A stretch of 64,000 nucleotides of DNA from Paramecium sonneborni (taxonomy: Eukaryota; Ciliophora; Oligohymenophorea; Peniculida; Parameciidae), in NCBI GenBank assembly GCA_905182985.1, contig CAJJDN010000086.1, positions 333,635-397,634 on the forward strand, in the 5' to 3' direction. The position numbers were made by a program, and so were the translations under genes. Shown here one piece after another: positions 25,755 through 36,812 of this stretch. The notes below the pieces were generated by a model. That model saw nothing but the letters and a program-made list of their open reading frames with translations, was not told where the DNA came from and did no database searches. The stretch's first letter is position 1; each line of letters opens with the position of its first letter.

Positions 25755-27433
25755 ATGTTCTTAATATTATTCTCTTTAGTTTATTCTAAAAGAACTACAA
25801 ACCCATAACTTCAATATCAATTTGAACAAATTTCTTAAACCAATTATACACATAATATCAATTCAACATTATTACTTTAATATAATGAGTAATATATGAT
25901 TATTATTATTTAAGCTATCCAGGAGTGTATAGTATGGAATTGGGTGAAATTGTAGATGGAGAATATGTTGAAATCTAATAAAGCTTAAGTTTAGATCCCT
26001 TTACTTTACCAGGATGCCATCATTATAATAGAAAATTGATATATAAGCAATTAGCTTATCAAAAGATTGATTCAGATGAACAAGTTTTTACAAATATGTA
26101 TATTGACAATAATTTTGTATTTGCGACCAGAAGTGATAATTCATTATGGCAATTTGAAATCTAACTTGATGAAAAGAATAGAAAGATCATAGGTTTAGAA
26201 TTGAAAAGAACTCATAAAAATGTTGGTTTTAGCTAATAACATTAGATTATCTGTTATAATTAGATATGCTTAATATTTGGAGAGGAAGGTTAAACCTTTC
26301 TTTACAAAGACAACAATTTTATTTCAATCAACCTAACATAGATTATTGGTGAATTTAGAGAATTTCCTTAAGATATTTATTTTGATGAGAAATCAAAAGC
26401 AATTTATATTTGTTATGGCAATTAATTCATAGATGTGCTTCAATTTACAAATAATAGTTCAATTGAAAAAGTGTAAACAATAATGAGTGGAGAGAAAATT
26501 GTATAAGTTCGAACTAACACAAAAAGCACAATTCTTTATTTACTTGATTAGAATATTGGATTGATCTCTTATTATATTGATTCAATTTTAGAATATAGAT
26601 TAACTTCATTTTAGATTACTTTGTAGAATAGTGTTGCATTTGATTTCTATGAAAACACTTTCTTTATAGTGGCTTAAACCTACAATCAAATTCCTTATGC
26701 TTTAGAAGTCTTATAATATGAGGATATTTACTATTTCAATAAAATTTATTCAAAAGATATAGATATATATGATGTATTGGTAGGTGAATACTTTGCCATT
26801 CTCATAAGTGTAGGGACTCATAGAATTATTTATCATTCAATATTTTAATAATTTGTTGAATAAAGTGATATTCCATAATTTTTTGAAGCAATTAATCTTT
26901 TTAAAGTTGAAGAATTTAGAAAATGGGAAAATAATTTATTTAATTAGGAAGCTATAGATTAAGAACCATTTTAAAGTATTCCCATATATTATAAATAATC
27001 ACTAATGATAGGAATATTTTAAAATTAATTATCAATTTTTTCTGTGAAATCATTATTACCAAGGTTGTAATGCAAACCTACAAGTTTGAATTCTACATAA
27101 TATAGTTTAAAAATGTTATCAACATCATGTTTATTTAAGTAAAAAGAAAATGATTATACAGCATTTAAATAGTGTATTGTATATCATAATTTCACTATCA
27201 CAGGGAAAGAAATTTAATTCTATGAAGATGATCAATCAAAATATTATATTATTGGAAATTTGTTCATGTAAATTTTTATTTATTGTTAAAGTGGAATTGG
27301 AATTTTTCTAATTCTTTTTTGTATAGCAGCCATTTTATATTAGAATTACAGAATTAATAAACTAAAAAACCATATTTAATTAAATGAATTATAAGAAGTA
27401 GAAAATATTTAGGTCCAAAATCCTGGAAATTGA
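25755..27433 (+). CDS. Type I membrane glycoprotein-like protein of unknown function
   Basis: 550 residues after one 26-nt intron (25889-25914, AAG acceptor; a 44-nt TAG alternative keeps the same frame). It opens with a cleavable-looking signal peptide, MFLILFSLVYSKR, then about 450 residues of extracellular-type sequence. This is rich in aromatic and beta-strand residues, with N-glycosylation sequons (NYT, NST, NNSS, NFT). The repeating strand pattern could be a beta-propeller, but I see no defining motif. Near the C-terminus there is one strong transmembrane helix (GIGIFLILFCIAAILYQNY) and a short cytoplasmic tail ending VENIQVQNPGN. Probably at the cell surface or in a secretory compartment. 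Confidence 0.75.
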
Positions 27434-27462
27434 TTATTTATTTATAATTTTTTAATATTTTA

Positions 27463-28478
27463 ATGGGTAATTAATGCAAAGGGTCTAAAGAAAGTAATAC
27501 TATGGAATATAAATCAAATTTAAATTTGATTGAATTTATTTATGAGTTAATATAAAAGTTAATAGAATCATAAGAATACACAGAAAATGTAGAAGAACTC
27601 AAAAAATTGCTAATTTTTGTCGAATCTATTGATTAAATTTAACAAGCTCAATTTCTTGAAAATGATCATTTTATAGCTCTTTAAAAGATCAAATAACGAT
27701 CAAAAAATGGTTAGAAGAAAATTTAAGAAAAAATAAAAGAATTAGGATTAATTAACCTTTAAGAATCATAATTAATTCTAAATGAATATAACTTGAGCAA
27801 TTTATAATTTTAAGACCTGTACAATAGTATAAACACTTTAGAGTACTAAATGTCCCCAATAATAGAACATAGCATAGTGTTAAAAAACAAATAAACTTAT
27901 GCAGATAACAAAGAAATAGTTTGTGAAAAACAACTTTATTAGATGTTTACAAAAATTTGCAATAAAAAATTTATCATTTTCTAATTAATTGTAATAAATT
28001 AAAACAAAATTAGGACTTCTGGATTACTGAAATTAAATCAAAAAATCTAAAATTAATTATAACAATAGCCTCTTTAATTATTAATGAAATTTATAGTGTA
28101 ATCAAATAAATTAAAATACCTGAAAAAATTTTTGAGATTCTAATTATATGGATGGTTTAAGTAATCGTATTTAATATTTCTAAACCAATTAATGAATTGA
28201 AAAAACCTGAACATTTACTTGATTTTATATTTTATTACAAATGTCCTATTGAAAAAATGATGATCTTGTTCGCATAATAAAAGCTTTTAAAAATATAATA
28301 TGTAATTAGGGATACAGATGATTTAGCTGATAGGATAGATGAAACTCTTAAAAAATATCCAAGAGCAAGTTTATTAAAATCAGAAACTCAATGTATTTTA
28401 GATTATGTTCATGAAAATTGGTTTGTTTCTCTCTATTATACAGTAAGAATATGGCATGTGATTTCAAACAGATTTTGA
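27463..28478 (+). CDS. Uncharacterised protein with possible N-myristoylation, 330 residues
   Basis: Begins 29 bp after the previous stop with MGNQCKGSKES: Gly2, Ser8 and Cys5 fit N-myristoylation plus palmitoylation, suggesting membrane attachment. One 23-nt intron (27991-28013). The rest is alpha-helical, first a coiled coil of Glu/Lys/Gln, then amphipathic helices rich in Ile/Leu/Lys (KNLKLIITIASLIINEIYSV), which could be an ARM/HEAT-like solenoid. No catalytic motif. Function unknown; lipidation is a motif prediction. Confidence 0.7.
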
Positions 28479-28503
28479 TAATTCATAATTTTATAAATTA
28501 TAT

Positions 28504-29999
28504 ATGAATAATACTAGAGTGTTTAAATTTTGTTTGAAAGCTTTTATTGAAAGAGTAGTAATAGCAATCAACTTTCCTTGTAAACTTTAAGTAGCTTGGA
28601 AGAGAGGTAATTAAAAATTAGAAACAAAGTAATCTGATTTGAATGTTAATGTTGCTAATTTTAATGAATAATTAGAAATGAATTCGAATTTATATTTTGA
28701 AGATAATCGATTCAAAGAAAAGAAATGTGCATTTACAGTTACACTTCTATCATAAAAGGGTAATAAGGTAGCAGGATAAGTTTCTATGGATATTTCCTCT
28801 TATTTGAATAGAAAAGTAGAAACCTTTAGAGAAGAACTAAGATTGGAAAAATGCCCTGATAAACATGCTAAAATACATATTAGATTTTAATTTATTTGTA
28901 TAGAAGAATTGGACATTGATTAATTGAGTAGAATTTCATTCGCTTCTAATGTTGATCAAGAAGATTAATAAAATACTATTTCTAATACAGCTTCTTAAAA
29001 AATACAGGTTCAATAAGGAAATAACAATAATTAATAATTAACCTTATAAAATAATTATCAATATACAGAATAAGATTTAGATGAAATACGAACATTATTA
29101 AATTAAGAAATGAAGAAAGTCTAATAGAAAGATAATTAAATATCATAGTTGATGCAGAGTCTTGAAACAAAGTAAGAATAGTTAACTGATACAAAATAAC
29201 AATTAGAAGCTGCAAAGTAGAAATTGTATGAGACATTGGACAAATTATAAAATTTTGAAGAATCTGTTCAAGGTCAAGATAATTTAAAAAAAAGTTCGGA
29301 CAATAAAATAAAAGAGTTAGAGATTTAAAATAAATAATTACAATAAAAGATTATTGAATTTAGTGAATAATTAAAAATAAAACAATAATAAGTAGTTTAA
29401 TCTGATTAAAAGTTATCAAATGCTCTTGGATAAATGTAAGTTATGAAATAAAGAATAAGCTAATATGAAGAATCAGAATTATAGGAATAAAATAGAAAAT
29501 CAATTGGAAATAATAAAGATATGGAATTGATGTAAAAAAAAATAAATGATTTAGAAAAATAAATTTAAAGAGAATAAAAGAAATAAGAATAAGATTATGG
29601 ATTATATTAAGTACAATTAAAAAATTTATAGGCTTAATTAAATGAAAAGGAAGAGTTGATAAATAAATTATCAAAAGACAAAGATTTGGATAATAAAGAT
29701 GCTTCATAAATCTAATAATTATAAAAATAAATATAACAGTATTAATAAAAAGAAGAATAATTCAATAAGTAATAAAAGTAATTATTATTTTTAGAGTATT
29801 AAATTAATATAAAGACTAAATTTAAAAAGCAAATCAAAATGAAAAAAAAATAAAATAATAATAAAAAGAAGAGTTAGAGAATTATAGTGATCAGATAATA
29901 AAATTGAAATGTTAATTAGGAGATATATTTAATACAGCATATGATATTGGTGGTAATAAACTTGTGGATCGTTTATAATAAGCAGTTGGTCTGTCATGA
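28504..29999 (+). CDS. NT-C2 domain plus long coiled-coil protein
   Basis: 489 residues with one 26-nt intron (29769-29794). The first 150 residues match the N-terminal C2 (NT-C2) fold of EEIG1/EHBP1-type proteins: INFPCKLQVAWKRGNQKLET, then NSNLYFEDNRFKEKKCAFTV and GQVSMDISSYLN. Such domains bind membranes or link vesicles to actin or microtubules. After a Gln/Asn-rich linker there is about 270 residues of almost continuous heptad coiled coil, ending GGNKLVDRLQQAVGLS. It starts 25 bp after the preceding stop. The membrane tether or scaffold role is inferred from the domain pair. Confidence 0.75.
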
Positions 30000-30027
30000 T
30001 TGATTAATATTTTATAAATAAATAATA

Positions 30028-32727
30028 ATGGATAATACACTATTATAAAGAAAAGTATTTCGACTTTAAAATTTGAAAAATATAATTAGAGCAATTCCAA
30101 AAAATAATATTTTATAACAATTAGTCGGATCTATAACTACTATTAAGAGAAGGATAAAATAATTGTATTTCAAAGAATTAAAAGGAAATCGAGCTTTAAA
30201 TTAAATAACTAAAATCGAAATTACAGAATTATAAAAATAACAAATTAAAGATACCTAAAAAACTGAGAATAATAGTAGACAATAAAATATTAAGAAACTA
30301 TAAGTGAAATTCAAGGTTTCTCATAAAATGATAAAAAATGATAGTGATGAAACATATATTTAATTATTGATTCATTATATTCTATTGATTTGATTATATT
30401 AAATGGTTAAAGAATCTAGCAATGTTATACAATATAAGATCTTAAAGTAAGCAATTATGAAATTATTATTACTTAGATAATATGTACAATATATATTTGA
30501 TATCAATTGATAATAATTCAAGTTAAAGTTTTACTGTTAATGTAAAACCTTTGGGATCTAATTAATCCATTCGTTTAAAGTCAATTAAATATTTACATAC
30601 TTTGAATTTAAAGGGAGAATTTACAAAATAAGATATGATTATAAGGTTGGTCAATTTAGCAGAGCTAAGAATATTCTTTCATAAATTCTAGTTACAAAAT
30701 TTATAAGAAGTTATTACATAAACTCATTTATTTATAAATTCAGCCTTATATATTTATCTTCAAATTAAATTTAATTAGATATCAGCTTTATTCAAAAGTT
30801 ATTCTATCTTTACTATTTATACTTGTAGATAATCTAATCTATTATGTATAAAGCAAACGAAAGAGCAATATAAGTAGAAATGTAAAAATTAGAATTTTGT
30901 ATAATATTTATAAAAAATCAAGACTTTATAAGACGCCTATGTGATAATTAAAAAGTAATATAAAAACAAAGAAATTTTACCAGCAATCAAAGAACTTTTG
31001 ATTTATAATGATTTTTCCATTATAAGCAAAGATTTCTAATAAATATATTCATCAGAATAAGAGTTGTCAGAAATTTATAAGGAGTTACTAAATAAAATAT
31101 AATATCTTGAGGATTTGCTTATAGATACCTATACTTCAAAATGCAATTTAAAGTCTTAGTTTGACATAAATATTGATAATGTTAAATCATTGTGGAAAAG
31201 AGACTTTTCGGAACTTATTTATATATTTTAAAATGAATTAAAAATGAATTAAAAATAAATTTATTTATTTTAGGAAACATTTTTTATCTTAAACCTCTAT
31301 AGCATAGGCTTATGTTATCACATAGGCAACCAGTTAAAAAAATATATTACTTTATAAATCGTAAACTAAAGTAATTTAAGAAGATTAATTTTATGATTAT
31401 AAAAAATCAAATTTTAATTGACAAGGTTATTGACATTTTTCGTTTTGACTAAGAGGATAATAGGCCATTATAGTGTAATAAAGATAATTATAAAAGTATT
31501 CTTGTAAAAATTGGATATTCTAAGTCAACACATAGGATTATTGATGCCAAACATTAAACTTATCTATTTTGATTAAGTAGGTTAAAGTTTTGATTGTGAA
31601 AAGCAAGTTTATTTATTTCTGAAAGGAAAATTGAGTGTTGATAGTATTCTAATTTTAGAAAGTTTTTAAATTCTGAAGCCTACAATAATGCGTATTGTTT
31701 ATCACTATTAAGTAACTTTTAGCAGAATACTTTATAATCAAATTGTTTAAATGAATAGATAGAAGGAAATTGAAGCTAAATTAACCTATTTGATTCAATT
31801 CTCATTTTTTTCTTGTATTTATTTAAGTTCAATCTATGCTATTCTTGATTAAATTCCACTTAAAACTTATTAATATAAAACTAATCTTAGCATTATTTTA
31901 CCTGGAATTGTTTGCATAATAAAATAAGGGTATCAATTTCTTATCAAAATAGATCAGTTGTACTCCAGTCTGTTAAAGGACCTATTCACAAATAATTGTA
32001 CTAATTTTTAATATAGTAGTTCAATAATAACAGAAAAAGATCTTTTTGGAGAGGCACATTTTATAGATGAAGATAATAAAATAAATTTAAAATAGTTTTA
32101 ATTTAATTAAAATTACTATGAGGCCATTTGTAACTCTTAAGAAGTAGAATTATATTTAATAAATGTATCTGAAATAATTCATTCTCTGAATTCTTAATAA
32201 TTAAAAGTAAATTAAAATTTAATTTTTAGTTATATCTATAAAAAAAGTTTAAACAAAGAATATCACAGTTAAATTAAAATATAGAATAAAATCAATCATT
32301 TTCAAAACCTCTGTAATAATAACAATAATAACTATCTTAAAAAAGATTAAGAACAAAAACTATAGGTTCAGATTCATAATATGAAAATTTAAAATAAAAA
32401 GAATCAGCAGCCATAGATAAAGTTAAAGAAGTTGTAAGAAATATGAATTTTTCATATTCAAGAACAAGAAATTATTTTGCCTCAAAATTAGGAGCTTAAA
32501 ATATTTTATTTCATAAGGCTTTTATGTATTAATATACTCCATACAATATTAAAAAGTAAAGATAATCATCCTTATCTTCTGCAATCAAACAAAAGTTAAG
32601 CTAAAGAACAGAAAGATGCAAGACTATGTCTAATATAGAAATTAGAACAATATTTTTATAAAATTGTTTTTAAAAAGGCCATTAAGAGTAAAAGGAAAAA
32701 TAATCCAAATAAAATATATTTGATTGA
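30028..32727 (+). pseudogene. Large uncharacterised coding region with broken reading frame
   Basis: Coding-type sequence begins at ATG 30028 (MDNTLLQRKVFRLQNLKN). Frame switches near 30355-30400 and again near 30460-30476 cannot be explained by any GT-AG intron of normal size. A TGA at 31394-31396 interrupts a frame that stays open and coding-like from about 30480 to 32206. A plausible 23-nt intron (32207-32229) then leads to a Gln-rich, Lys-rich C-terminus ending at 32727. The middle contains hydrophobic, helical segments that could be membrane helices. No family recognised. It could be a recent pseudogene, two genes split at 31396, or a gene with sequencing errors. Confidence 0.45.
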
Positions 32728-32779
32728 TAGAATATGCCTGAATGTTTATCTTTAAATTATTAAAAATAAATAATAGGTT

Positions 32780-33568
32780 TCATATTGCCTTTTTTAGAAA
32801 TTAATCAACAGTTTCAATATTAGGTTTTTATTCTAAAAATAAATTTTTCTCTGAAAGCTTTTCATTTTTAATTTTGGATAAAGGAGGTTTATTGATTAGT
32901 TATACTTAATTTTCTGGTGATTCTGAGGTTGATTTTTTTATTTCTTCAATTTTTACTGTCTTTTTTTGAACAGTCTAATTTTTAATTCTTTTAAGATTTG
33001 ATTTTTTTTTGACTTCTTCAGTTTTGATTTGAGTTTAAATAATTGGTTATTAAAGCGATTCAGTTTTAATATTTAGACTATAATTTGATAAATTAATTTA
33101 ATGAATTTATTAAGCTTAATTATCTGAATTATCTTAATTATTTTAATGAACTTGATGTTAAAACTTATTATTCTTTTTAACTTAATCATCAGATTGTTTT
33201 AAATCATAATGTCTTTAAACTCTTAATGATAGATCTGTTTATATTTTTTAAGGATAATTCGGGATAAACTGATTATTTTAATAAGAAGATTTAACCAATA
33301 AGTCCTATTTCTTTTACCATTCTTCTACTTTTCTATATGATTACTATTTAAAATGATATTATGGAACTTAATTCATAGGTCTGGGAGTAAAGGAATTTTG
33401 AGTGTGAATGACATTACTGTTTGAAATATTTCTAGAATTAGTGACGCCTTGTTTGAAAATAGAAAAAGAGTTTTAAGTATGGTTGTTCACAAATCTTGTG
33501 AATATGAATCATATATGATACAAGACATCCTATTAGATCATATTTTGATATATTTGGTTTGGATTCAT
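32780..33568 (-). CDS. Low-complexity Gln/Asn/Lys-rich protein, 253 residues
   Basis: Starts MNPNQIYQNMIQQDV. A 27-nt intron with an AAG acceptor is needed to skip a TGA near the N-terminus. The protein is hydrophilic and probably disordered, rich in Asn, Gln, Ser and His in the first two thirds, then Lys/Glu-rich. There is no domain or membrane segment. It lies tail-to-tail with the damaged plus-strand gene, with 52 bp between the stops. Function unknown. Confidence 0.6.
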
Positions 33569-33602
33569 GTTTGATATTAATAATAAAAATAATTATAATT
33601 GA

Positions 33603-35440
33603 TCAGATTTTCCAGTTATTTTACTTTCCCCATTTTTTTATAATGGTAATTATGTATTCAACCTAAGGATTTTCACCAAGAGTCGTTAATAGATTCATGA
33701 CTTCAAGAAGCTAATCTAAAGTGGCTTTAGATGCAATAACCATTTAAAATACTCCAACAACAGATCCTTTAAGTGCATCTTCGTATTCATGATCTGAATC
33801 TAATCTTGCTAAAATATCAAAAGCTCTAGCAGCATAATAAAAGTGACCCATTTTATAGCAATCATTTGCTATGAGTTACAGAATTTAAAATGACTCAGAA
33901 GAGGGATCCATATTTAAATATAATTCCCAAGCTTCTCTATTAATGAATTACAAGAATATACTTAGGTTTTCCATTCATAATGAAAGTTCTAGTAGTCCAC
34001 TTTAAATAGCAATCATCAGACTATTTATTTAATATTGAATACTCTATATTTCTCAGCTTAAATAGCAACAAATGCCTCTTCGGCTTCTTTATAATCTCCA
34101 ACTCCAGCACAAGCAATTCCATAATTCCAATTAAAATCATCATCATTCGAGAAATAGTTCTTTATTGATTTAAGATAGACTAAGACATCCTCAAATTATT
34201 TGCATAAAAAGAAACAAGAAGACATACACTATCGTCCTGGAATAGTATCACATTCACTAGCAGACGATCCTACCAATTAAAATAATTATTAAGCAGTTTT
34301 TAATGCTTCTTTTTAATCTGGATTTGATTATCCTTTCATTGTATATACAATTGCTTTTAATATATATTCTTTAGGTGAAGTAGGTTAGATATCTTTAACA
34401 AGATTAAAAGCTTCTTACACTTCATCATTTTTTAAATAGTAGATAACTAAATTTAATTTTGCTTCAGGAAAGATTTCAAGTAGAGGAGGTAATGTTTATA
34501 ATGCATTTTCTCCTCCTCTCATTACAACTAAATTATGTCTTAATAAATCGTTATCAGCAAATACGTTTCCTCCATCGTATGCTTATTACAAAGGTTTCAT
34601 TATTTCTTCAGCTGCCTTACCACTATACAAAGAAAATTGGTTGCATGCTTTTAAATTAACTGCTGTTACACTTGTAGGATACTGATTCAAATATGATTGC
34701 AATATTTCTATCGATACATCAAAATATTCCATTTTATAATAACACAATGCTACATATACATTAATTGCAGTAAATTCTCTATTCTCTAATAATAACTTTT
34801 TATATGCATCTGTTGCCTAAAGTTTTATTTTTTCATTTTTACTTCCTCATAATGTCCTCGTAAATAATGAATTGCAGCTAGGCATAATTAATCATGAACA
34901 TTATCAGAGATTTTATGATGATAAGTCATTAAATTCTTCTCATCATTCTTCTTATGTGCAATATGAAATTATCTTTATATCTCAAATTGTATACAATCTG
35001 ACAGCCAAAGGAGTTTCTGGTCCTTTTGAGCATTCTCTTTTTGAATCTTCATATTAACAAAGTGCATAATAGCAACAAGCCTTATATACATGAATCTCTT
35101 TATTATAATCTGTTTTGCTCATCATTTAATCATAGACTTAAATAGCTTTTCTTTTGAATTTATAAATAAATTCATACTTGTAATCTCCGTTATGAAAATA
35201 TGCATATGCAAGCCATAACTTAGGTTCAGCACGTGAATCGTTAAAACTTATTTTTCTTAATATTATTTACTTTTATTCATTCTCCAATAAAGCAACTGCT
35301 CCAATCCAATCTCTATTTTTTACATAATCTTCTAATGTTGGCATTTTTTATTCAACTACTTTTACAGCCAAACCTCCACCTAATGGAGCAGATATTTTCG
35401 TTTGCTTTGCTTTACTCATAGATGACCCTGGACGTATCAT
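33603..35440 (-). CDS. IFT56: Intraflagellar transport protein IFT56 (TTC26)
   Basis: Subunit of the IFT-B complex that carries cargo, including inner-arm dynein parts, along cilia. Six small introns (24, 27, 22, 26, 22 and 25 nt) give exactly 564 codons, close to the usual 550. The start is [15 protein letters not shown]; then TPR-like helices throughout: [53 protein letters not shown]. The family block [20 protein letters not shown] and the strongly conserved [19 protein letters not shown] follow, and the C-terminus [14 protein letters not shown]. Introns 2 and 3 use AAG acceptors, and the 22-nt one contains an in-frame TGA, so splicing is required. Identification is secure. Confidence 0.93.
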
Positions 35441-35698
35441 TAACTTCTTTATTAAATAATTTAAATAAATATTTTTTATATATTTAAGTTGCTAAATTTC
35501 ATATTATCATATATTCATTATTTTCTATTTAAATACTATGTCAGAATTAATCAATAAATGTGGAAAATTTAATTACTTTTTTTATATTTGTACTTTTATA
35601 ATTTAAGTTTATTAAAGAATATTAAGAAAAACCAATTTTTATCTTTTTAAAGTGATTGTTATAGTAATTAATATAAACTTAATAATTCTTAAGAGAAG

Positions 35699-36782
35699 AT
35701 GTAAGGAAAATTTTAGGGTATGCTCTAAAGATCAGAAGAAAAAAAATAAAGAATCATTTAAAAAATAGAATACACAAAAGAACAATAGTAGTTAAGCATT
35801 GAAAAGAATAATCAAAAAAAAAGTTTAAAGCTCTAAATTAAAATTGATCAATTAGAAGCAGAAATCTAGAAAATTAATAAATCAGATTAAATTGCTAAAG
35901 ATTATCATCGAGTTTATAATGGTTTATAAAACTAGTTCTAAATTACCCAGAATTAATAAATTGAAAAACTTACATAAGCTCAAAGAAATGAAAATTATAA
36001 ATTGTTGTGTTCAATAAAAAGATAAGCAATTAATTTGTAAAGTTAAGTTTATAAATAAAAACATATTGATCCTTTGATTTAAATTTGTTTTCATTGCAAC
36101 GAAGTAATATAAAATTTATTTTTATTAGCTTTTAAAATAATATCTAAAATTTGGTGTTGATTTGTAATTTTAATAAGCAGATATATTTGAGATTGATAAC
36201 GAAGCAAATCAAAAATTATAAGAAAGAGAAAAGTTAAAAGAAGAAAGAATGTTAGAAAAATATGATAAAAAATAGTATTAAAATAATTAATAACTTTAAT
36301 CTTAATAAAAATAACAGGATGGTAATAATAAATAAAAAAAGAAAGAGAGGTCTAACAATTCTTAAGAAAGAAAATCTAAATAATAACAATAAGAGAACTA
36401 ATATGAAACAAAATAATAATTTTAATAAGATTAAGGAGATTAATATTCAAACTTATAGGATAAAAAAAATAAAAATTAATCCAAATAAGAACAAGAAAAA
36501 GAATAAGATTCAGATATTATAATGATGCAAAAATTCAATAATTTAAAAATAGAAGATAAAAAATAAGAAAATCAAATAATCAAATAATAAGAAAAACCTT
36601 AAGAAACTTAAAAAGGCAAAGATGATTCTAAATTATGTTAGATTTGTTTTGAACTACCTAAAGGATATGTAGCTACTCCTTGTGGCCATTTTGTATATTG
36701 TTAGTAATGCAAAAATTTAGCATAAGGATAGTGTTTAATTTGTAGAGAACCTATATAATTAATGATCAAGGTTTTTTAATGA
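35699..36782 (+). CDS. RING-finger protein, probable E3 ubiquitin ligase
   Basis: 352 residues with one 25-nt intron (36104-36128). The first 300 residues are a Gln/Lys/Asn-rich coiled coil, much of it encoded by TAA/TAG runs, with a CFHCNE pair in the middle. The last 50 residues form a C-terminal C3HC4 RING: CQICFELPKGYVATPCGHFVYCQQCKNLAQGQCLICREP, with all eight zinc ligands in order. C-terminal RINGs of this form occur in MUL1- and IAP-like E3 ligases. Substrate unknown. It converges with the next gene, with 30 bp between stops. Confidence 0.85.
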
Positions 36783-36812
36783 AAATATAATTATAATCAT
36801 CATCATCAATCT

